A stretch of DNA of 64,000 bases from Plantago major (taxonomy: Eukaryota > Streptophyta > Magnoliopsida > Lamiales > Plantaginaceae): contig CM048841.1 of the NCBI GenBank assembly GCA_026545765.1, positions 3,775,212 through 3,839,211 on the forward strand. Reading direction: 5' to 3'. Every line of letters begins with the position of its first letter. The first letter of the stretch is position 1. A program made the translations under genes and the position numbers. A model generated the notes under the pieces. That model did not search any database. It worked only from the letters and a program-made list of their open reading frames with translations, and was not told the DNA's origin. Below, piece after piece: positions 10,343 to 22,349 of the stretch.

Positions 10343-11985
10343 TGTTGGTCCAGATAACGGCAAAGTAAAAGACTAGAGGGGGGGTGAATAGTCTTTTAAA
10401 AACTTTTGTCGATAAGCACAGTTTCTCAGATATCTGTAAAGATATCTGATACTTAATTTCAGAGAGCGGAAGACTTCTGAGATAAATGCACGTGTTCAGC
10501 AAGATAAGTGTAAGTACTTTGCAATATAAGTAAAACAAGTAAAAAAAACTGCAGAAAGTAAATAACACGTCTTTTTATAGTGGTATCTGAAGGTGGCGTA
10601 ATCCTTCAACTAATCCACTTCGGTCTTTCTCGGACCTAGAATCCACTAAGATAAAAGAGGTAACCTTACAGATATCTTTTCTTAGATTCCTAAAAGCACT
10701 AGGTTCCCAACCAAGTGTTCCCCCTGAGTTATTCCCCGGCTTCCACAGCCAAGTACTTCCTGTACTCAGAAACCTTTTTGAGCTATTCCTTAGCTTCCCA
10801 AGCTAAGTACTTCCTGTGCTCAGCAACCTTGGAGTTATTCCTTAGTTTCTCAAACTAAGTACTTCACATATTTCACGTATATGGTGTTGGTTTTAGGTTT
10901 GTTTGTCAGGTGAGCTTCTTTAATAACTTGTTCAGTTATTCAGATAGCTCTGTGAATCAAGTATACTTAATACACTTTGCAATGTATGGTATCTTGTTCT
11001 CTACTGACCCAAGTCTATGGTAAGTGTTCAAGAGAATGAAACTTAGATATGAAATCTTAGTTCAACTCTTTCACAGATAACAATGCTCGTTAAGGATCAG
11101 GACACTTAGAACTTTTGTGCTACTTAGAATCAAGAGATTTGGTCGCAACAGAAAGCTTGAAGGTAAGTAGTTTGCTTGAGAGAGCTTGTGAGAGTATTCA
11201 ATCTAAGTTCAGTGTTTCTAAGGTGTGTATTTTCTCAAGCAGTCTAAGTGTTGATATTTATAGATGAATTTGAGTGTCGTTTGAATAGTATCCGTTAGGC
11301 TTAAATCAAATTCAAACTATTGATATCTGAATATAGTAATCAGTATGGTGTTTGTCTTCTTTTCGAAGCTACCGCTTTTGTTCGACATTTCGCTCATGCA
11401 TTTAATGCACTGTACTATATTTTGTCCTGTAGTGCCAACGGAACTATGCATGGTATCAGAGATCTTTATACAATCAGAGTTTTCAAAAACTTTGCATGTT
11501 CTTTTCCATCGATTATCACAACTCCAGATACCATTTGTTGAAACAACTTTGGTATAAAATATTTCTCTTTCAGAAACATAGTTTATATCCAAGGTATCTG
11601 AGTGTAGATATCTGTGGGCACTTTCCTCGTCTCAGAAACCGATTATTCTCAGATATCTTTTGCAACTCGTGTGTTTCAAAACACTTGTTTCTTCAAGATA
11701 TCTGGTCATAGGTTTCTTGAAAACCCTTGTCTTCAGCAATCTTGTGCAGTCTTCAAATCTTCAAAACTGGTGATCTTTTCCTGCTGGATGCCTTCTTCTT
11801 GGTCTTCTTTAGAAAATAAAAATTACATTTTGAGACCTAACATCCTATACAAGATTTGCTAGACTATCATACTTAGTGAGTTTCCTCTTTTACAGTGTTC
11901 AAGTGAACTAAGAGTACTATTCACCTTTCTGAGCTAAGATAAGTCATTAGGTTGCTGATCAAAATCTAAACAGATATTCCTAACA
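10343..11985 (-). repeat. E1 3' LTR
   Basis: It begins TGTTGGTCCAGATAACG and ends AGATATTCCTAACA. It matches 24732-26378 and, more distantly, 35247-36877. It holds six perfect AGATATCT palindromes (10428, 10440, 10670, 11606, 11651 and 11696). Confidence 0.93.
11253..11263 (-). promoter_or_regulatory. E1 LTR TATA box
   Basis: The minus strand reads CTATAAATATC, a good plant TATA box. The same site occurs in the other E1 LTR and in the E2 LTR, as expected for the retroelement promoter. The start site itself cannot be seen. Confidence 0.5.
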
Positions 11986-12378
11986 AATTCTCCCATTTTG
12001 ATCAGTCAACGATGACTATCTGACCTATTACAAATCTGGATGAGGAAACAATCCACCACTTAATTATTTCTTATGATCTTTTAATTCATATAATTAAGTG
12101 CAGAAAGTAAACATCAACCAAATCACAAGGTGTGATCTTTGCTGGGAAGTTATCTTTTATTTAAAATGATATCTGAGAGTAAGTTCATCAGATATGATAC
12201 AGAGAAAGCTTACAGATAACTTTTTTTTAAGATTTAACAAAAAAAGATCAATCAGCAAAATCACAGAAACTACTTAGGCAAATAGAACAACAGGAGTAAC
12301 CAAGCTCCAAGTGAACAATCTAAATGACAAGTCTTCAAGTCTTCAAAAATCTTCAAGTCTTCAAAACAGTTCCATGGA
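11986..12378. other. E1 polypurine tract and 3' spacer
   Basis: Directly against the LTR the minus strand reads AAAATGGGAGAATT, the polypurine tract. The rest, up to the end of the third gene at 12379, is AT-rich non-coding sequence with a few degenerate copies of the family motif. Near 12330-12365 the words CAAGTCTTCAAA are repeated. Confidence 0.65.
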
Positions 12379-15300
12379 TCAGTCTGCAAATTTCATATCA
12401 CCAAACATTTTGATATCATCAGAGTAGTCATAGAGAAGAGTTCTAACAATCATCTCTGTGTCTCTGGCAAATCCACAGACTTCCTTGTCGGTTTTGGTGG
12501 GATTTCTCTTGACAAAATGCTTGACCCATAGATACTTTCCCCACTTCCAGGCATGCTCGATTTTGATATCTGATAGCTTGAAGTATTCATAAATGATCTT
12601 CAGATATCTGATGTCACCCTTGTATTGATCTTCAGTTAAGTAGAAGGACTCATAGGGTTCCACAGCAAGTCTTGCTCTTGTGCCTGTTCCAGTAAGGTTG
12701 GGAATTATGTGCACATCATCTGGCTTTCAATAAGGACATTCATCAGAGAGGTCCTTCTTCATGGATTCAGTTCTCTTGATTACTTCAAAATCCAACCATG
12801 CTTTGATGTGGTTGGTGTTAATCAAGATTGGCTTATCTTTTCTCCATGCCATGATCTGTTTATGGATTGGTTCTGAAAACCTTGAATTTACCAGTAAGTG
12901 CTTGAGTTCCAGAATCCAGTAGCCATTCTTCTGATTAATGCACCTGTAGACAGAGGAATTGTTGTCATTCTTCACATACTCAATTTTGGCTTCTTCTGGC
13001 CTGAGTGGAAGTAGACATTTTCTTTGTTCAGCTCTCAGCCTGTTCCTTCTTGGTCTAGAATTCTCCTTTGGGGGATTGCTTGAAGAACCACCCTGGATTG
13101 ACTTGGTATTTCCAGAGGGTGTTTTAGCTGCCAAAGGCTTTGTAGTTGTGGGCTCAGTTAGGCTATCAATTTTCCTTCTTCTGTGAAGAGGAGCTTCATC
13201 TTCATCAGTTTCTTCATCATCATCAAGATTAAATCTTGTGAGACTTTTGCAGCCTTCTTCATTGCCCTGGGATTTGATTTGACCTTCTTCTTCTTCTTCA
13301 GAAGATTCATCAATCCCTCTTACTTGTCTTCTCCTTGGAGCCTTGGTACTCCTTGGAGGTCTTTTTGCCATGGCCCTTGTTACCATTGTAGTTTCTTCAG
13401 TTGGCTGCTGGGAAGTAGCTACTATTTGCAAAGCAGATTGATTTGGTGAGGTCTCATTTATTCTGAGTGGTGGCTGGGAAGTTTTCTTATTTCCTCTTCC
13501 TTTCTGAGCAACACCAACTCTAGATTTCTTCTTTCCTCTCCCTTGATCAGATCCAAATTCTTCCCCCTTAGTCATTGTTGACTGACTAAGTACCACAAAA
13601 GAATCTGAGAGGGACTCAAAATTCTTTTGCAAGTAGTTGTAGGCAGTGACCAACTTTTGAATTTCAGCGTTGAGCTCCTGATTTTGTTTGATAAGTCCTT
13701 TTTCCTTATCAGTGAGCTCTGCCAATGGGCCTAGTATGGCATCTGCTTTTCCAGCAGTGTAACTTGCCTCGTGAAAAGCTTTTCAGCCAATGACACATCA
13801 TCGTCCCTTACCATTCCCAGATTCTTCTGAGCAATGATCATACTGGTTGTTCTCTGAGTGATAAGCTCAGTGAATTTCTGCATATCTGAGGGGGCGGAGG
13901 CAATTACTTCTTTGTTTTGTGAAGACATCTCCCTTTTAAGATGAGCCAAAACTTGATATCTATTCATATATTCATGGGAGTGGACATTTGGCAGTTTGTT
14001 GAAAACTTCAGGAGCGATTAGCTTCCTTTTCAGATGAGAAACCGCCAAGTGTTCATTGCGGTGTTCTGCCAACGTCTTGTCTTCTTCATCATCTGAGTCC
14101 TCAGCCCAGTGATCTTCATCCTCTTGGACATTTTCAAGATTCTCCAGTCTAGCAACCATCTCAGAGATGGGCTTCTTTCCTTTCTGAGAGGAGGATGGTA
14201 TGTCTTTTGCTGATGATGCAGCCTTAGCATCATGCTTTTCTTTAGATACTTCTTCAGTATCTAGCTCCTTAGCAATAGCATTTACAGCATCCTGGAGCTC
14301 TTTAACCTCAGAGTAAGCTACTGTCTCTTGTAAGTATTGATCTTGTAGTTGATTAAGCTTATCTCTGGATTTAACTAGCTCTTCTTCAAGTTGAAGATGG
14401 AGCTGTTGCTCTTCTTCCAACAGTTGTTTGAGTTGAGCAGTTCTGGCTTGAGTATTTAATATCTTCTGAGTTGTTTCCTCAGAGTGGTCAACTACTTGTT
14501 CAGTAGTGTCTTTTTGTTGTTGGGAAGATGGATGGATAGATTTCTGAGGTGATGGAGGAGGGGATTGCTGTGATGTCCTCTCAGTGTGCTTTTCAGCAGC
14601 TGAGGCATTGTTTCCTTGTGGAATTCCTCCCGTCCCTGGTGCAGGGGCATCATCATCATCCTTTTTATCATCCTCATCCTTGTGATGGTCAGAAGGAAAA
14701 TCTTCATAGTCATTTTCGTCAGTTTCCTTCTCTTCTTCATCTTCAGAGACCAGATTGATCACTTCTGGAATAGTGATCATTTTTCCATTTACTTCTTCTT
14801 GTTCAGAAGGAATAAATTGTAGTGTCTGGGGCAGGACTGGTTTGAATGCCATCTGCAATCTGGCCTGACCATCTGCCTATTTGAAGGCTTGCACCAATTT
14901 GTGTGCCATTTCCTTGGAAAAATCCTTACGCATTAAGGTCGCAACTTGATACTGTTCAGTAGGGAACATTGCGTGGATATAATTTTCCAGATCAAGAGCT
15001 CATGCTCGTCTTGTTGGTTGATCTGTGATTCTCAGTATTTCAGAGAGATCAGAGCACCTTAACCTTTGCCATTTCTTGAAGCATTGAATATGCTTTGGCA
15101 AGGTATGAGTCTTGAAGAAGGGAAGAAGGTTTTCATAGTCATCATTTGACTCCTTCTTGGCACTACTTTGAACCTGAAAGAGAGAGTTTTGAATTAGTTT
15201 CAAAACTTAGATATCTGAGTTTTTAGAGTAGTCAAGTATTCATACGTGCAATGCAATAATGTGCTCAGAAGGTTGGACTACTGAGGTTCCAGGTGCCTCA

Positions 15301-17916
15301 GATATCTTGGTGTGAGGAGGAGACTTGGAAGTCTGATCCTCAGCATCCTCTCTTTCTTTTTGAACCTGAGATTAGAAACATAACACTTAGGAAATTTTAT
15401 TAAGAAAAAGTTCTATGTTCAGAATTAGATATCTGAGAGGTCAATTACCTCCACTATTGGAGGCTCAGATACTTGTTGCTCAGAGACTTGTGCAGTCTCT
15501 GGAAATTTTTCTTGTGATGAAGGTTTTGATGCCTCATCAATTTCCATTTGTTGTGGGATTGAGCAGGCTCCCCAGCAACTTCTACTTCTTTTTGAACCTG
15601 TTTGAGTAGAAAGTGTTAGTTTGAGAAAAATGATCAGAGATTTGTCTTTGAAGATTATAGGTATCTGAATGAAATACCTTCTGTGCAGAAGGTTCAGATA
15701 CTTGTTCCTCAGAGACCTTGGAAGTCTCTGGATTCTTCTCTGAAGAGATAGACTTTTCAGTCTCTTCATTTTTCTTCTCAGTTGGAGACTATTAGAAACA
15801 AACACTTATTAGTCAAGTGTATAAAGCACATATCTGAGTTATATCTTAAGGAATTATTTTCTACCTGTGAGATGTGTTCCTTAAGTGATGAGGCTATGGA
15901 AGCCTCCTTCTCAGATTCTGAGGCAAGCTTTGCAGCTTCCTCTTGTTCTTTTGTTTCTAATTCAGCCTGTAACAAAGAATTTTTATTAGTTAACAAGACA
16001 TAAAACATAAAGAAATTCACAAGTACAAACCATTCAGCTACCTGAGCAATGTCAGGCTGAGTGGTCTCTGGAACTTGTGACCCTTCCATGAGTTGGTCTC
16101 GTTGTTCCAGTGTTGCTTCTTTGTTGGAAGTTTGAGGTACTTCAACCTTTTCCTGAGTGGCTAACTCAGTTGCCTTCCCTGGTTGATCATTCTGAGTAGG
16201 TGTCTCAGTTTGATCCCTCACTTGGAGTTGGGGAACCTGCTCATTTGCAGGATTTTCTTCAGCATGTTGCATTGCTGGTATGTCAAAATGGAGTTCATTT
16301 ACCATTTCATTAACCACTTGTGTTTGTTGTGGTTGTGGTTGTTGTGGTTGTCTGGAAGCAGAAGTTTAAGCAGTTGAGAGTTCTTCCAGATTTTTAAGTG
16401 TGGTGTTGACATCAGCGTCTACCAATACTAGGTCACCACTCATCAGGGCTTCTTGAAGTTGTTTATATGTGACTTTCCCTGATGTTGTGTTGGCACCAAC
16501 AACCTTTGCTATAGGTGCTTGTTCAGCAACCTGTGAGCTGGTTGCTTTCTCAGCAACCTTGGACCTTTTGGTCTTCCCCTTTGCCTTGGTTACTTTTTCA
16601 GCAACCTTGGGGGATGGGATCTTCTCCTCGTCCGATTCGTCATCGAAATCTGGAACAGAGTTATCAACAATCCCCGCCGTCAGAGAAAGAGTTAGAAGTT
16701 TTTCAGCATTTATGAGTTCATCAGCAAGGCTTTCGGCAATAGTCTTGACATTTCTGAAAGCACTTTCTCTTGTTGAGTCTGCTTGTTCAGTAGCTGATGC
16801 CTCTTTTGCAGCATTGATGAGTTCATCTGCAGCGACGTCAGGTATCTGGGAATCGACAACCTCTATGGGTGTGCCTTCTGATTTGCCAGCAGACTTCTTC
16901 CGTGAAGTTCTGGGCTTCTTGGTCGCAACTTTTCCCTCAGATACCTCTTCATTCTTTCGCTTCTTGGAACCTTTCTGAGATCCAGTAACCTTTTTCATCA
17001 AGTTTGTATACTCATATTTGTAGAGTAGGTTACTGTTGGCAATGTCTGCCGTCTCTCTGAGCTCAATGCCAAGACATTCCAGTAAGTAGCAAATTTTCAG
17101 TCCATAGCTTACTGTGGCTTTTGGCTCAGCAAGGCCCTTAACGATTTTAGGCTCAAAGCCTTGTATCTTCTTCACAAATTTCATGAAGGCGTACTTCCCC
17201 CAATTAAAAAGGTTTTCCGGCCTTTTGTCTTGTTGACTCAACAAGAACATCATCATCCAGCGTTCTTGGCTTATCTAGTCAGCACCTCCTTGTAGACCAT
17301 CAAAGCATCTGTGAAGGATACATGCCAACACATCCCAGTGGACCAAAAGATGTCTGGTCCTTATGTCAGCAAGCTTGAAGTCGATGGGTGTGTCTGGTTT
17401 GTCAAGATCACACACATCACTGTATAGTTGCTTCACACCTTCAAGGAGATCTTCATCCTTGGTGTCAATTTCAAAATCCTTTCCAAGATTTTGAAGTTCA
17501 AACAGCTCACAGAAAGCTGTTTCGTCCAACAGGATTTCTTGTCCTTGGACTTTGGTCTTGATAGACACTATCTCAGTGCCTTCAGAGACCTTGGAAATAA
17601 TTGTGGAGTTGTTGTAAAACTCCAGAACATCCAGTGAAGAAATTCCACTGGGAAGAGCAGATAGAAAACCCTTGATTTTTGCCTTTTCAAGCATATCAAG
17701 TACTAACTTCCTGTCAGTTTGGTTTTCTACTGCGGCTACCAGGTATTCCTCAATCATGGCACCAGCCCAAATCATCCTGTGATTTGAAGTCTAATGATCA
17801 AGGTCGAATTCTCCGATCAACCGATTATTAGTAATAACTAGCACTGGTGCTTGCTTTTCAGCAGTACCAGTAGTAGTTGCTTGGGATTTCTGAGTAGAAG
17901 TACGTTTGGGAGCCAT
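12379..17916 (-). CDS. E1 third gene, downstream of pol (envelope-position, function unknown; fossil)
   Basis: It starts at ATG 17916 (MAPKRxxTQKSQ in the E2 copy) and ends at 12379, in the same sense as gag and pol. Parts in order: an N-terminal globular region (FNPDHW-like start, then MFLLSQQDKRPENLFNWG and KICYLLECLGIEL); a Lys/Arg-rich, nuclear-signal-like stretch (KRKNEEVSE, KKPRTSRKKSAGK); repeats of ADELINAA; short exon-like modules split by GT-AG gaps (15.17-16.04 kb); an acidic tract; two long coiled coils; a Ser/Gly/Arg-rich part; and a conserved C-terminal region (LTEDQYKGDIRYLKIIYEYF). Sireviruses often have a gene in the envelope position. I see no convincing signal peptide or membrane segment here, so the composition looks nuclear or structural rather than envelope-like. 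It is broken in a few places. I recognise no database family with confidence. Confidence 0.6.
15174..16041 (-). other. Series of five short GT-AG intron-like gaps in the E1 third gene
   Basis: On the minus strand five gaps have GT...AG borders: 15967-16041 (75 nt), 15789-15864 (76), 15598-15677 (80), 15366-15448 (83) and 15174-15245 (72). Three of the gaps end against GTTCAAAAAG- or GTTCAAAG-type exon starts, and two start after a CAG exon end. Exon-like modules between them are about 34-50 codons and share a pattern (PET..VSE.QVSEP), which suggests tandem amplification of an exon-intron unit. Four of the gaps contain a copy or variant of the family motif (A)GATATCTGAG. Splicing is inferred from sequence only. 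Confidence 0.55.
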
Positions 17917-18754
17917 CTCTTTAAATAGTGAGGTTTTTGAAAAATGAGAAAGAGATTTGGGTGAGAGATTAGTGATTCTTTGCAGAAAAACTAACAGGGT
18001 TTTGCAGAGGTTGAAGAAGAGTTTTTTCTATTCTTGTGCAAGTCTGTATGTTGGATTAGGCGAAAGTAATTTCTTTTGCCAAAATCCCATATATATAGCA
18101 ATGTAATTCTCCACAAACATATACATACAAATTAATTTTGTGTGTAAGTATCTGTGAATTACAGGCAGGCGTGAGTAAAAGCTTGTTCGGCATTAAATGC
18201 ATAGTGGGCCCTGTCGGAATTTTAACAGTCCACTATTTACTGAGAGTTAATCTCTGCCGTAAAGATCAATCGCCCAATTCATCAAGGGTCACCATTGCTT
18301 CTTCAGCAATGATCACAATCAACAAATATAATTGTGCCCATTTAATGAATTTTGGCTATTAGCTTTCTGAATCACGTTTCTGTATGACCAAGAACACTGT
18401 TTACATTTGAATTTATCTCACTTAGTATTTGTCCAAGTTTTACACAGAGATAGTAATAATGCAAATTTCAAGAGAGTAGTTGACTGCAGACAGTTGTACT
18501 ATTCTCTTTTGTGTTCCCCCTCACTGAGTGATCCAGATATCTAAGTACCCGTCTCAGAAATCTTGGAACAACCATTTTACCCTTTAGCCTTTAGTTTCTG
18601 GATACCCATTCCAGATTCCTCTTCTTTGGATACCCGTTCCAGATACTTCATCTCTGGTTACCCGTTCCAGATACCTCTTCTCTGGATACCCGTTCTAGAT
18701 ACCTTTTCTCTTCTTCTTTGATATCTTCTTCTGATATCTCTTTTCTGAACTTTT
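17917..18754. other. E1 spacer between pol and the third gene
   Basis: No coding sequence is supported here. The stretch contains a second polypurine-like tract (minus strand GTGAGGGGGAACA, about 18514-18526), which is also present in E2. It also has a tandem array of GGATACCCGTTCCAGATAC-like units (about 18598-18712), four to five copies with a period of about 27 bp. The minus strand upstream of the third gene has a TATA-like run (TATATATGGGATTTTGG near 18090-18105), which could give that gene its own promoter; this is a guess. Confidence 0.5.
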
Positions 18755-21700
18755 TCAGTTCTTTGGTAGCTCCATTAGTCCAAGACTGTGTCTTAAGGCT
18801 AAGAATCTACTTTCTTGTAGTGGCTTAGTGAAGATATCTGCAAGTTGGTCTTCAGTGCCAATCTTGAGTATCTCTATATTGCCTTTTTCAACATTGTCTC
18901 TGATGAAGTGGTGTCTAACATCAATGTGCTTTGTTCTTGCATGAAACTTAGGATTCTGAGTTATGGCAATGGCACTTGTGTTGTCACAAAAATGGGAGTT
19001 TTCTCTTCATTGAGTCCATAGTCTTTGAGTTGTTATTGTATCCACAATATCTGTGAAGCACAACACCCAGCAGCAATATATTTAGCCTCTGTGGTAGATG
19101 TGGCAATTGAATTTTGTTTCTTGCTGAACCATGATATTAATCTGGCACCAAGAAATTGACAAGTTCCTGAGGTGCTTTTTCTATCAAGCAATGATCCAGC
19201 ATAGTCGGCATCTGAATAGCCAACCAAACTCAATCCACTCTCTTTTGGATAGCACAATCCAACTTCTACATTACCTTTTACATACCTTAATATTTTCATA
19301 GCAATGTTGTAGTGTGACTGCATTGGATTTGTCTGAAATCTAGAACACACTCCAACTGCATATTGAATATCAGGTCTACTTGCAGTGAGGTATAGTAGAG
19401 ACCCAATCAATTTCCTATACTTGTGTTCTTCAACACTCTTGTCAGATTCAATATAGGTCATTTTGGTTCCAATGCTCATTGGTATCTTAGCATTCTTTTC
19501 AGAAGGCTTTAGATTGAACTTATTGAGCATATCCTTTGCATACTTTGTTTGACTAATGAATATTCCATCATTGAGTTGCTTGATTTGCAGCCCTAGGAAG
19601 TAATTCAATTCTCCCATCATGCTCATCTCAAATTTACATTTCATGAGTTCAGCAAAATCTTCACAAAGTTGCTTTTCTTTAGATCCAAATATAATGTCAT
19701 CAACATATACTTGAACTAAAAGCAGTTTCCCGTCATGGTTCAGTGGGAAGAGTGTTTTTTCAACATCTCCTTTCTTGAAGCCACTTTCTAGTAGGTATCT
19801 GGCCAATGTATCATACCATGCTCTTGGAGCTTGTTTCAGCCCATACAGAGCTTTCTGAAGCTTATAGACCATCCTAATTTCTGAGGAAACTTCAAAACCT
19901 GGTGGTTGCTCAACCTAGACTTCCTCAGCCAGTTCACCATTTAGAAATGCACTCTTGACATCCATCTGATAAACTGTAAAGTCATTATGAGCTGCAAAGG
20001 CTAGAAAGAGTCTTATTGCATCCAATCTTGCAACTGGTGCATAAGATTCATCAAAATCTAGTCCTTCAGTCTGGGTAAATCCCTTGGCAACCAACCTAGC
20101 TTTGTTTCTGGTTATTTCACCAGACTCATTCATTTTGTTCCTGAAAACCCACTTGGTTCCTATTACAGATATTCCACAAGAATGGAACCGCTTCAGACTT
20201 TGTTTCTCTCAAATTGATCCAACTCTTCTTGCATTGCAGAGATCCAGTCTTGATCTTTTAATGCTTCTTCTATAGTCTTTGCTTCAATTTTTAAGATGAA
20301 ACATCCATAGAGACAACTTGTATTTTCAGCGATTGCTCTTCTAGTTCTAACTCCTTGGTCTATGGGACCAACCACATCTTTTGAAGGATGATTTCTTATC
20401 CATTTCATAATGGGTTTTGAACTAGTAGGATCAATATCAATTTGATTTGAATGTGAATCAATATGATCTTGATGAGATACTTGTGCAGTATCTGGGATAT
20501 CTGACACATGGGTAATGTCATGGATATCTGACACTTTTTCAGTGTTAGAGATATCTGGATCTTGCATTTCAGCAATCTCATTCTCAGATACCTTTTCATG
20601 ATGAAGGTTCTCAGTAGCCTGTTCCATTTCTGGAATTTTCATAGGAAATTCTTCATTACGTCTTAGAGTCATCTGGTTGTTACTAAGCATAGGTTGCTTT
20701 TCATCGTCAGACTCATCCTCTATTTGAATGATAGAATTGTTTCCTTCTGAGGATCCTTTTTCAGAATCTTTAATCATTAGTTCTTTGAACCTATCTGAGA
20801 GATCATCATTTAAGAGTACTTTCTTGTTTCCTTCATAGAATACTACATGAATAGATTCTTCGATCTTTTGCGTTCTTTTGTTGTAGATTCTGTAGGCTTT
20901 GCTATTCAGAGAATAACCAAGAAATACTCCTTCATCTGCCTTTGGTTGAAATGTTCTCAAGTATTCTTTTCCATTGTTAAGAACGAAACATCTGCAACCA
21001 AACACCCTTAGATGTTTGATACTAGGGGGTCTACCAATGAAAAGCTCGTACGGAGTTTTGTCATGGTGTTTGTTAATCAGACATCTATTTTGAGTGTAGC
21101 ATGCTGTGTTTACAGCTTCAACCCAATAGATTTCACTTATTTCAGTGTCAGCAAGCATTGTTCTTACTGCTTCTTTCAGGGTCCTATTCTTTCTTTCAGC
21201 AACACCATTTTGTTGTGGTGTCCTTACAGAAGATAGTTGATGTTTTATACCTTTGCAAGTACAAAACTCTTTGATGTACTGGTTTACAAACTCAGTACCA
21301 TTTTCTGTTCTGATTACAGATACCTTGTCATTTTTCATGACTTCGAGCTTATTCAACAAGTTAGGTATCTCCACCCTTGCATCAGATTTGTGTTTGAGAA
21401 AGACAACCCAAGTAAATCTTGAGTAATCATCAACAACAACCAGACCATACTTCTTTCCTGGATAACTAGTTACTGAGGATTCAAACAGATCCATATGTAA
21501 CAATTGCAGTGGCCTTTCACTGGAATGTCTAGTTTTAGACTTGAAAGATGTTTTGGATTGTTTTTCCATTTGGCAAGCTGAGCATACACCTTCTTTTCTA
21601 TATGCCATTTTGGGTAAACCAACCACCAACTCTTTCTTGGCTAGTTTATTCAGAGTTTTGAAATTCAAGTGACTCATTCTTTTATGCCATAGCCAATTTT

Positions 21701-22118
21701 CTTCAGTGTGGCCAGATTGACTCACCATGAGACATTCTTCGGTTGTGGCGGATGCCCAATCAGCAACATAAAGATTTCCTTTACTCCTTGCAACCAAGAC
21801 TGTCTGCTTTGACTCATTGTCAATCACCTTACATAGTTTTGACTTGATCTTGACAGTGTACCCTTTGTCTACTAGTTGACTCATGCTTAGAAGATTATAT
21901 TTCAATCCCTTTACATGAAGTACTTCAGAGATTGTGAGGGCGCCGAACTTCAAATTGCCAAAACCTATGGTTGAATTTTCATCTCCTCCAGCAAACCTGA
22001 TAATTGGTCCATCATTGCAATTTTTGTAGTTAATCAGATTTGCTTTGTCTCCTGTCATGTGCTTCACACATCCACTATCAAAATGCCACTTTGAGTTAGT
22101 CTTTAGAGTGTTCTGCAC
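18755..22118 (-). CDS. E1 pol region: protease, integrase, reverse transcriptase, RNase H (fossil)
   Basis: In order: a protease-like start with [14 protein letters not shown]; a pre-integrase HHCC stretch ([15 protein letters not shown]...CSACQ); an integrase core ([44 protein letters not shown]); a variable hinge rich in VSDI and DIS repeats; reverse transcriptase with [24 protein letters not shown] and the catalytic YVDD box; and RNase H with [18 protein letters not shown] and the C-terminal [11 protein letters not shown]. The hinge repeats are encoded by copies of GATATCTGACAC, so the family's DNA motif shapes the protein there. The arrangement is typical Copia (integrase before reverse transcriptase). 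The region is broken in a few places. Confidence 0.9.
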
Positions 22119-22349
22119 AAAATAGGAAACAGGAGATTAGGTTCTCATACCAACAATGGAACCATCTGGATTAAAGAATCTTCCAGTAGGAATCCATTTT
22201 TGAATGAATTTCCTAGGAACATTCTTTTGTCTAATAGGAACATAAGGAGGAATCTTAGTTAAATGATTAGTATCATTGTTGTTAAGAACTATTTTCTTCC
22301 TTGGTGTGTTCCTAGGTGCTCCATTTGGTGCTTTCAGATACCTGTCAGT

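Noticed and set aside
12379-17916. A host gene captured by E1
   Set aside because: The same gene is in the same place in E2, so it belongs to the element family rather than being a one-off capture; an ancient host origin cannot be excluded.
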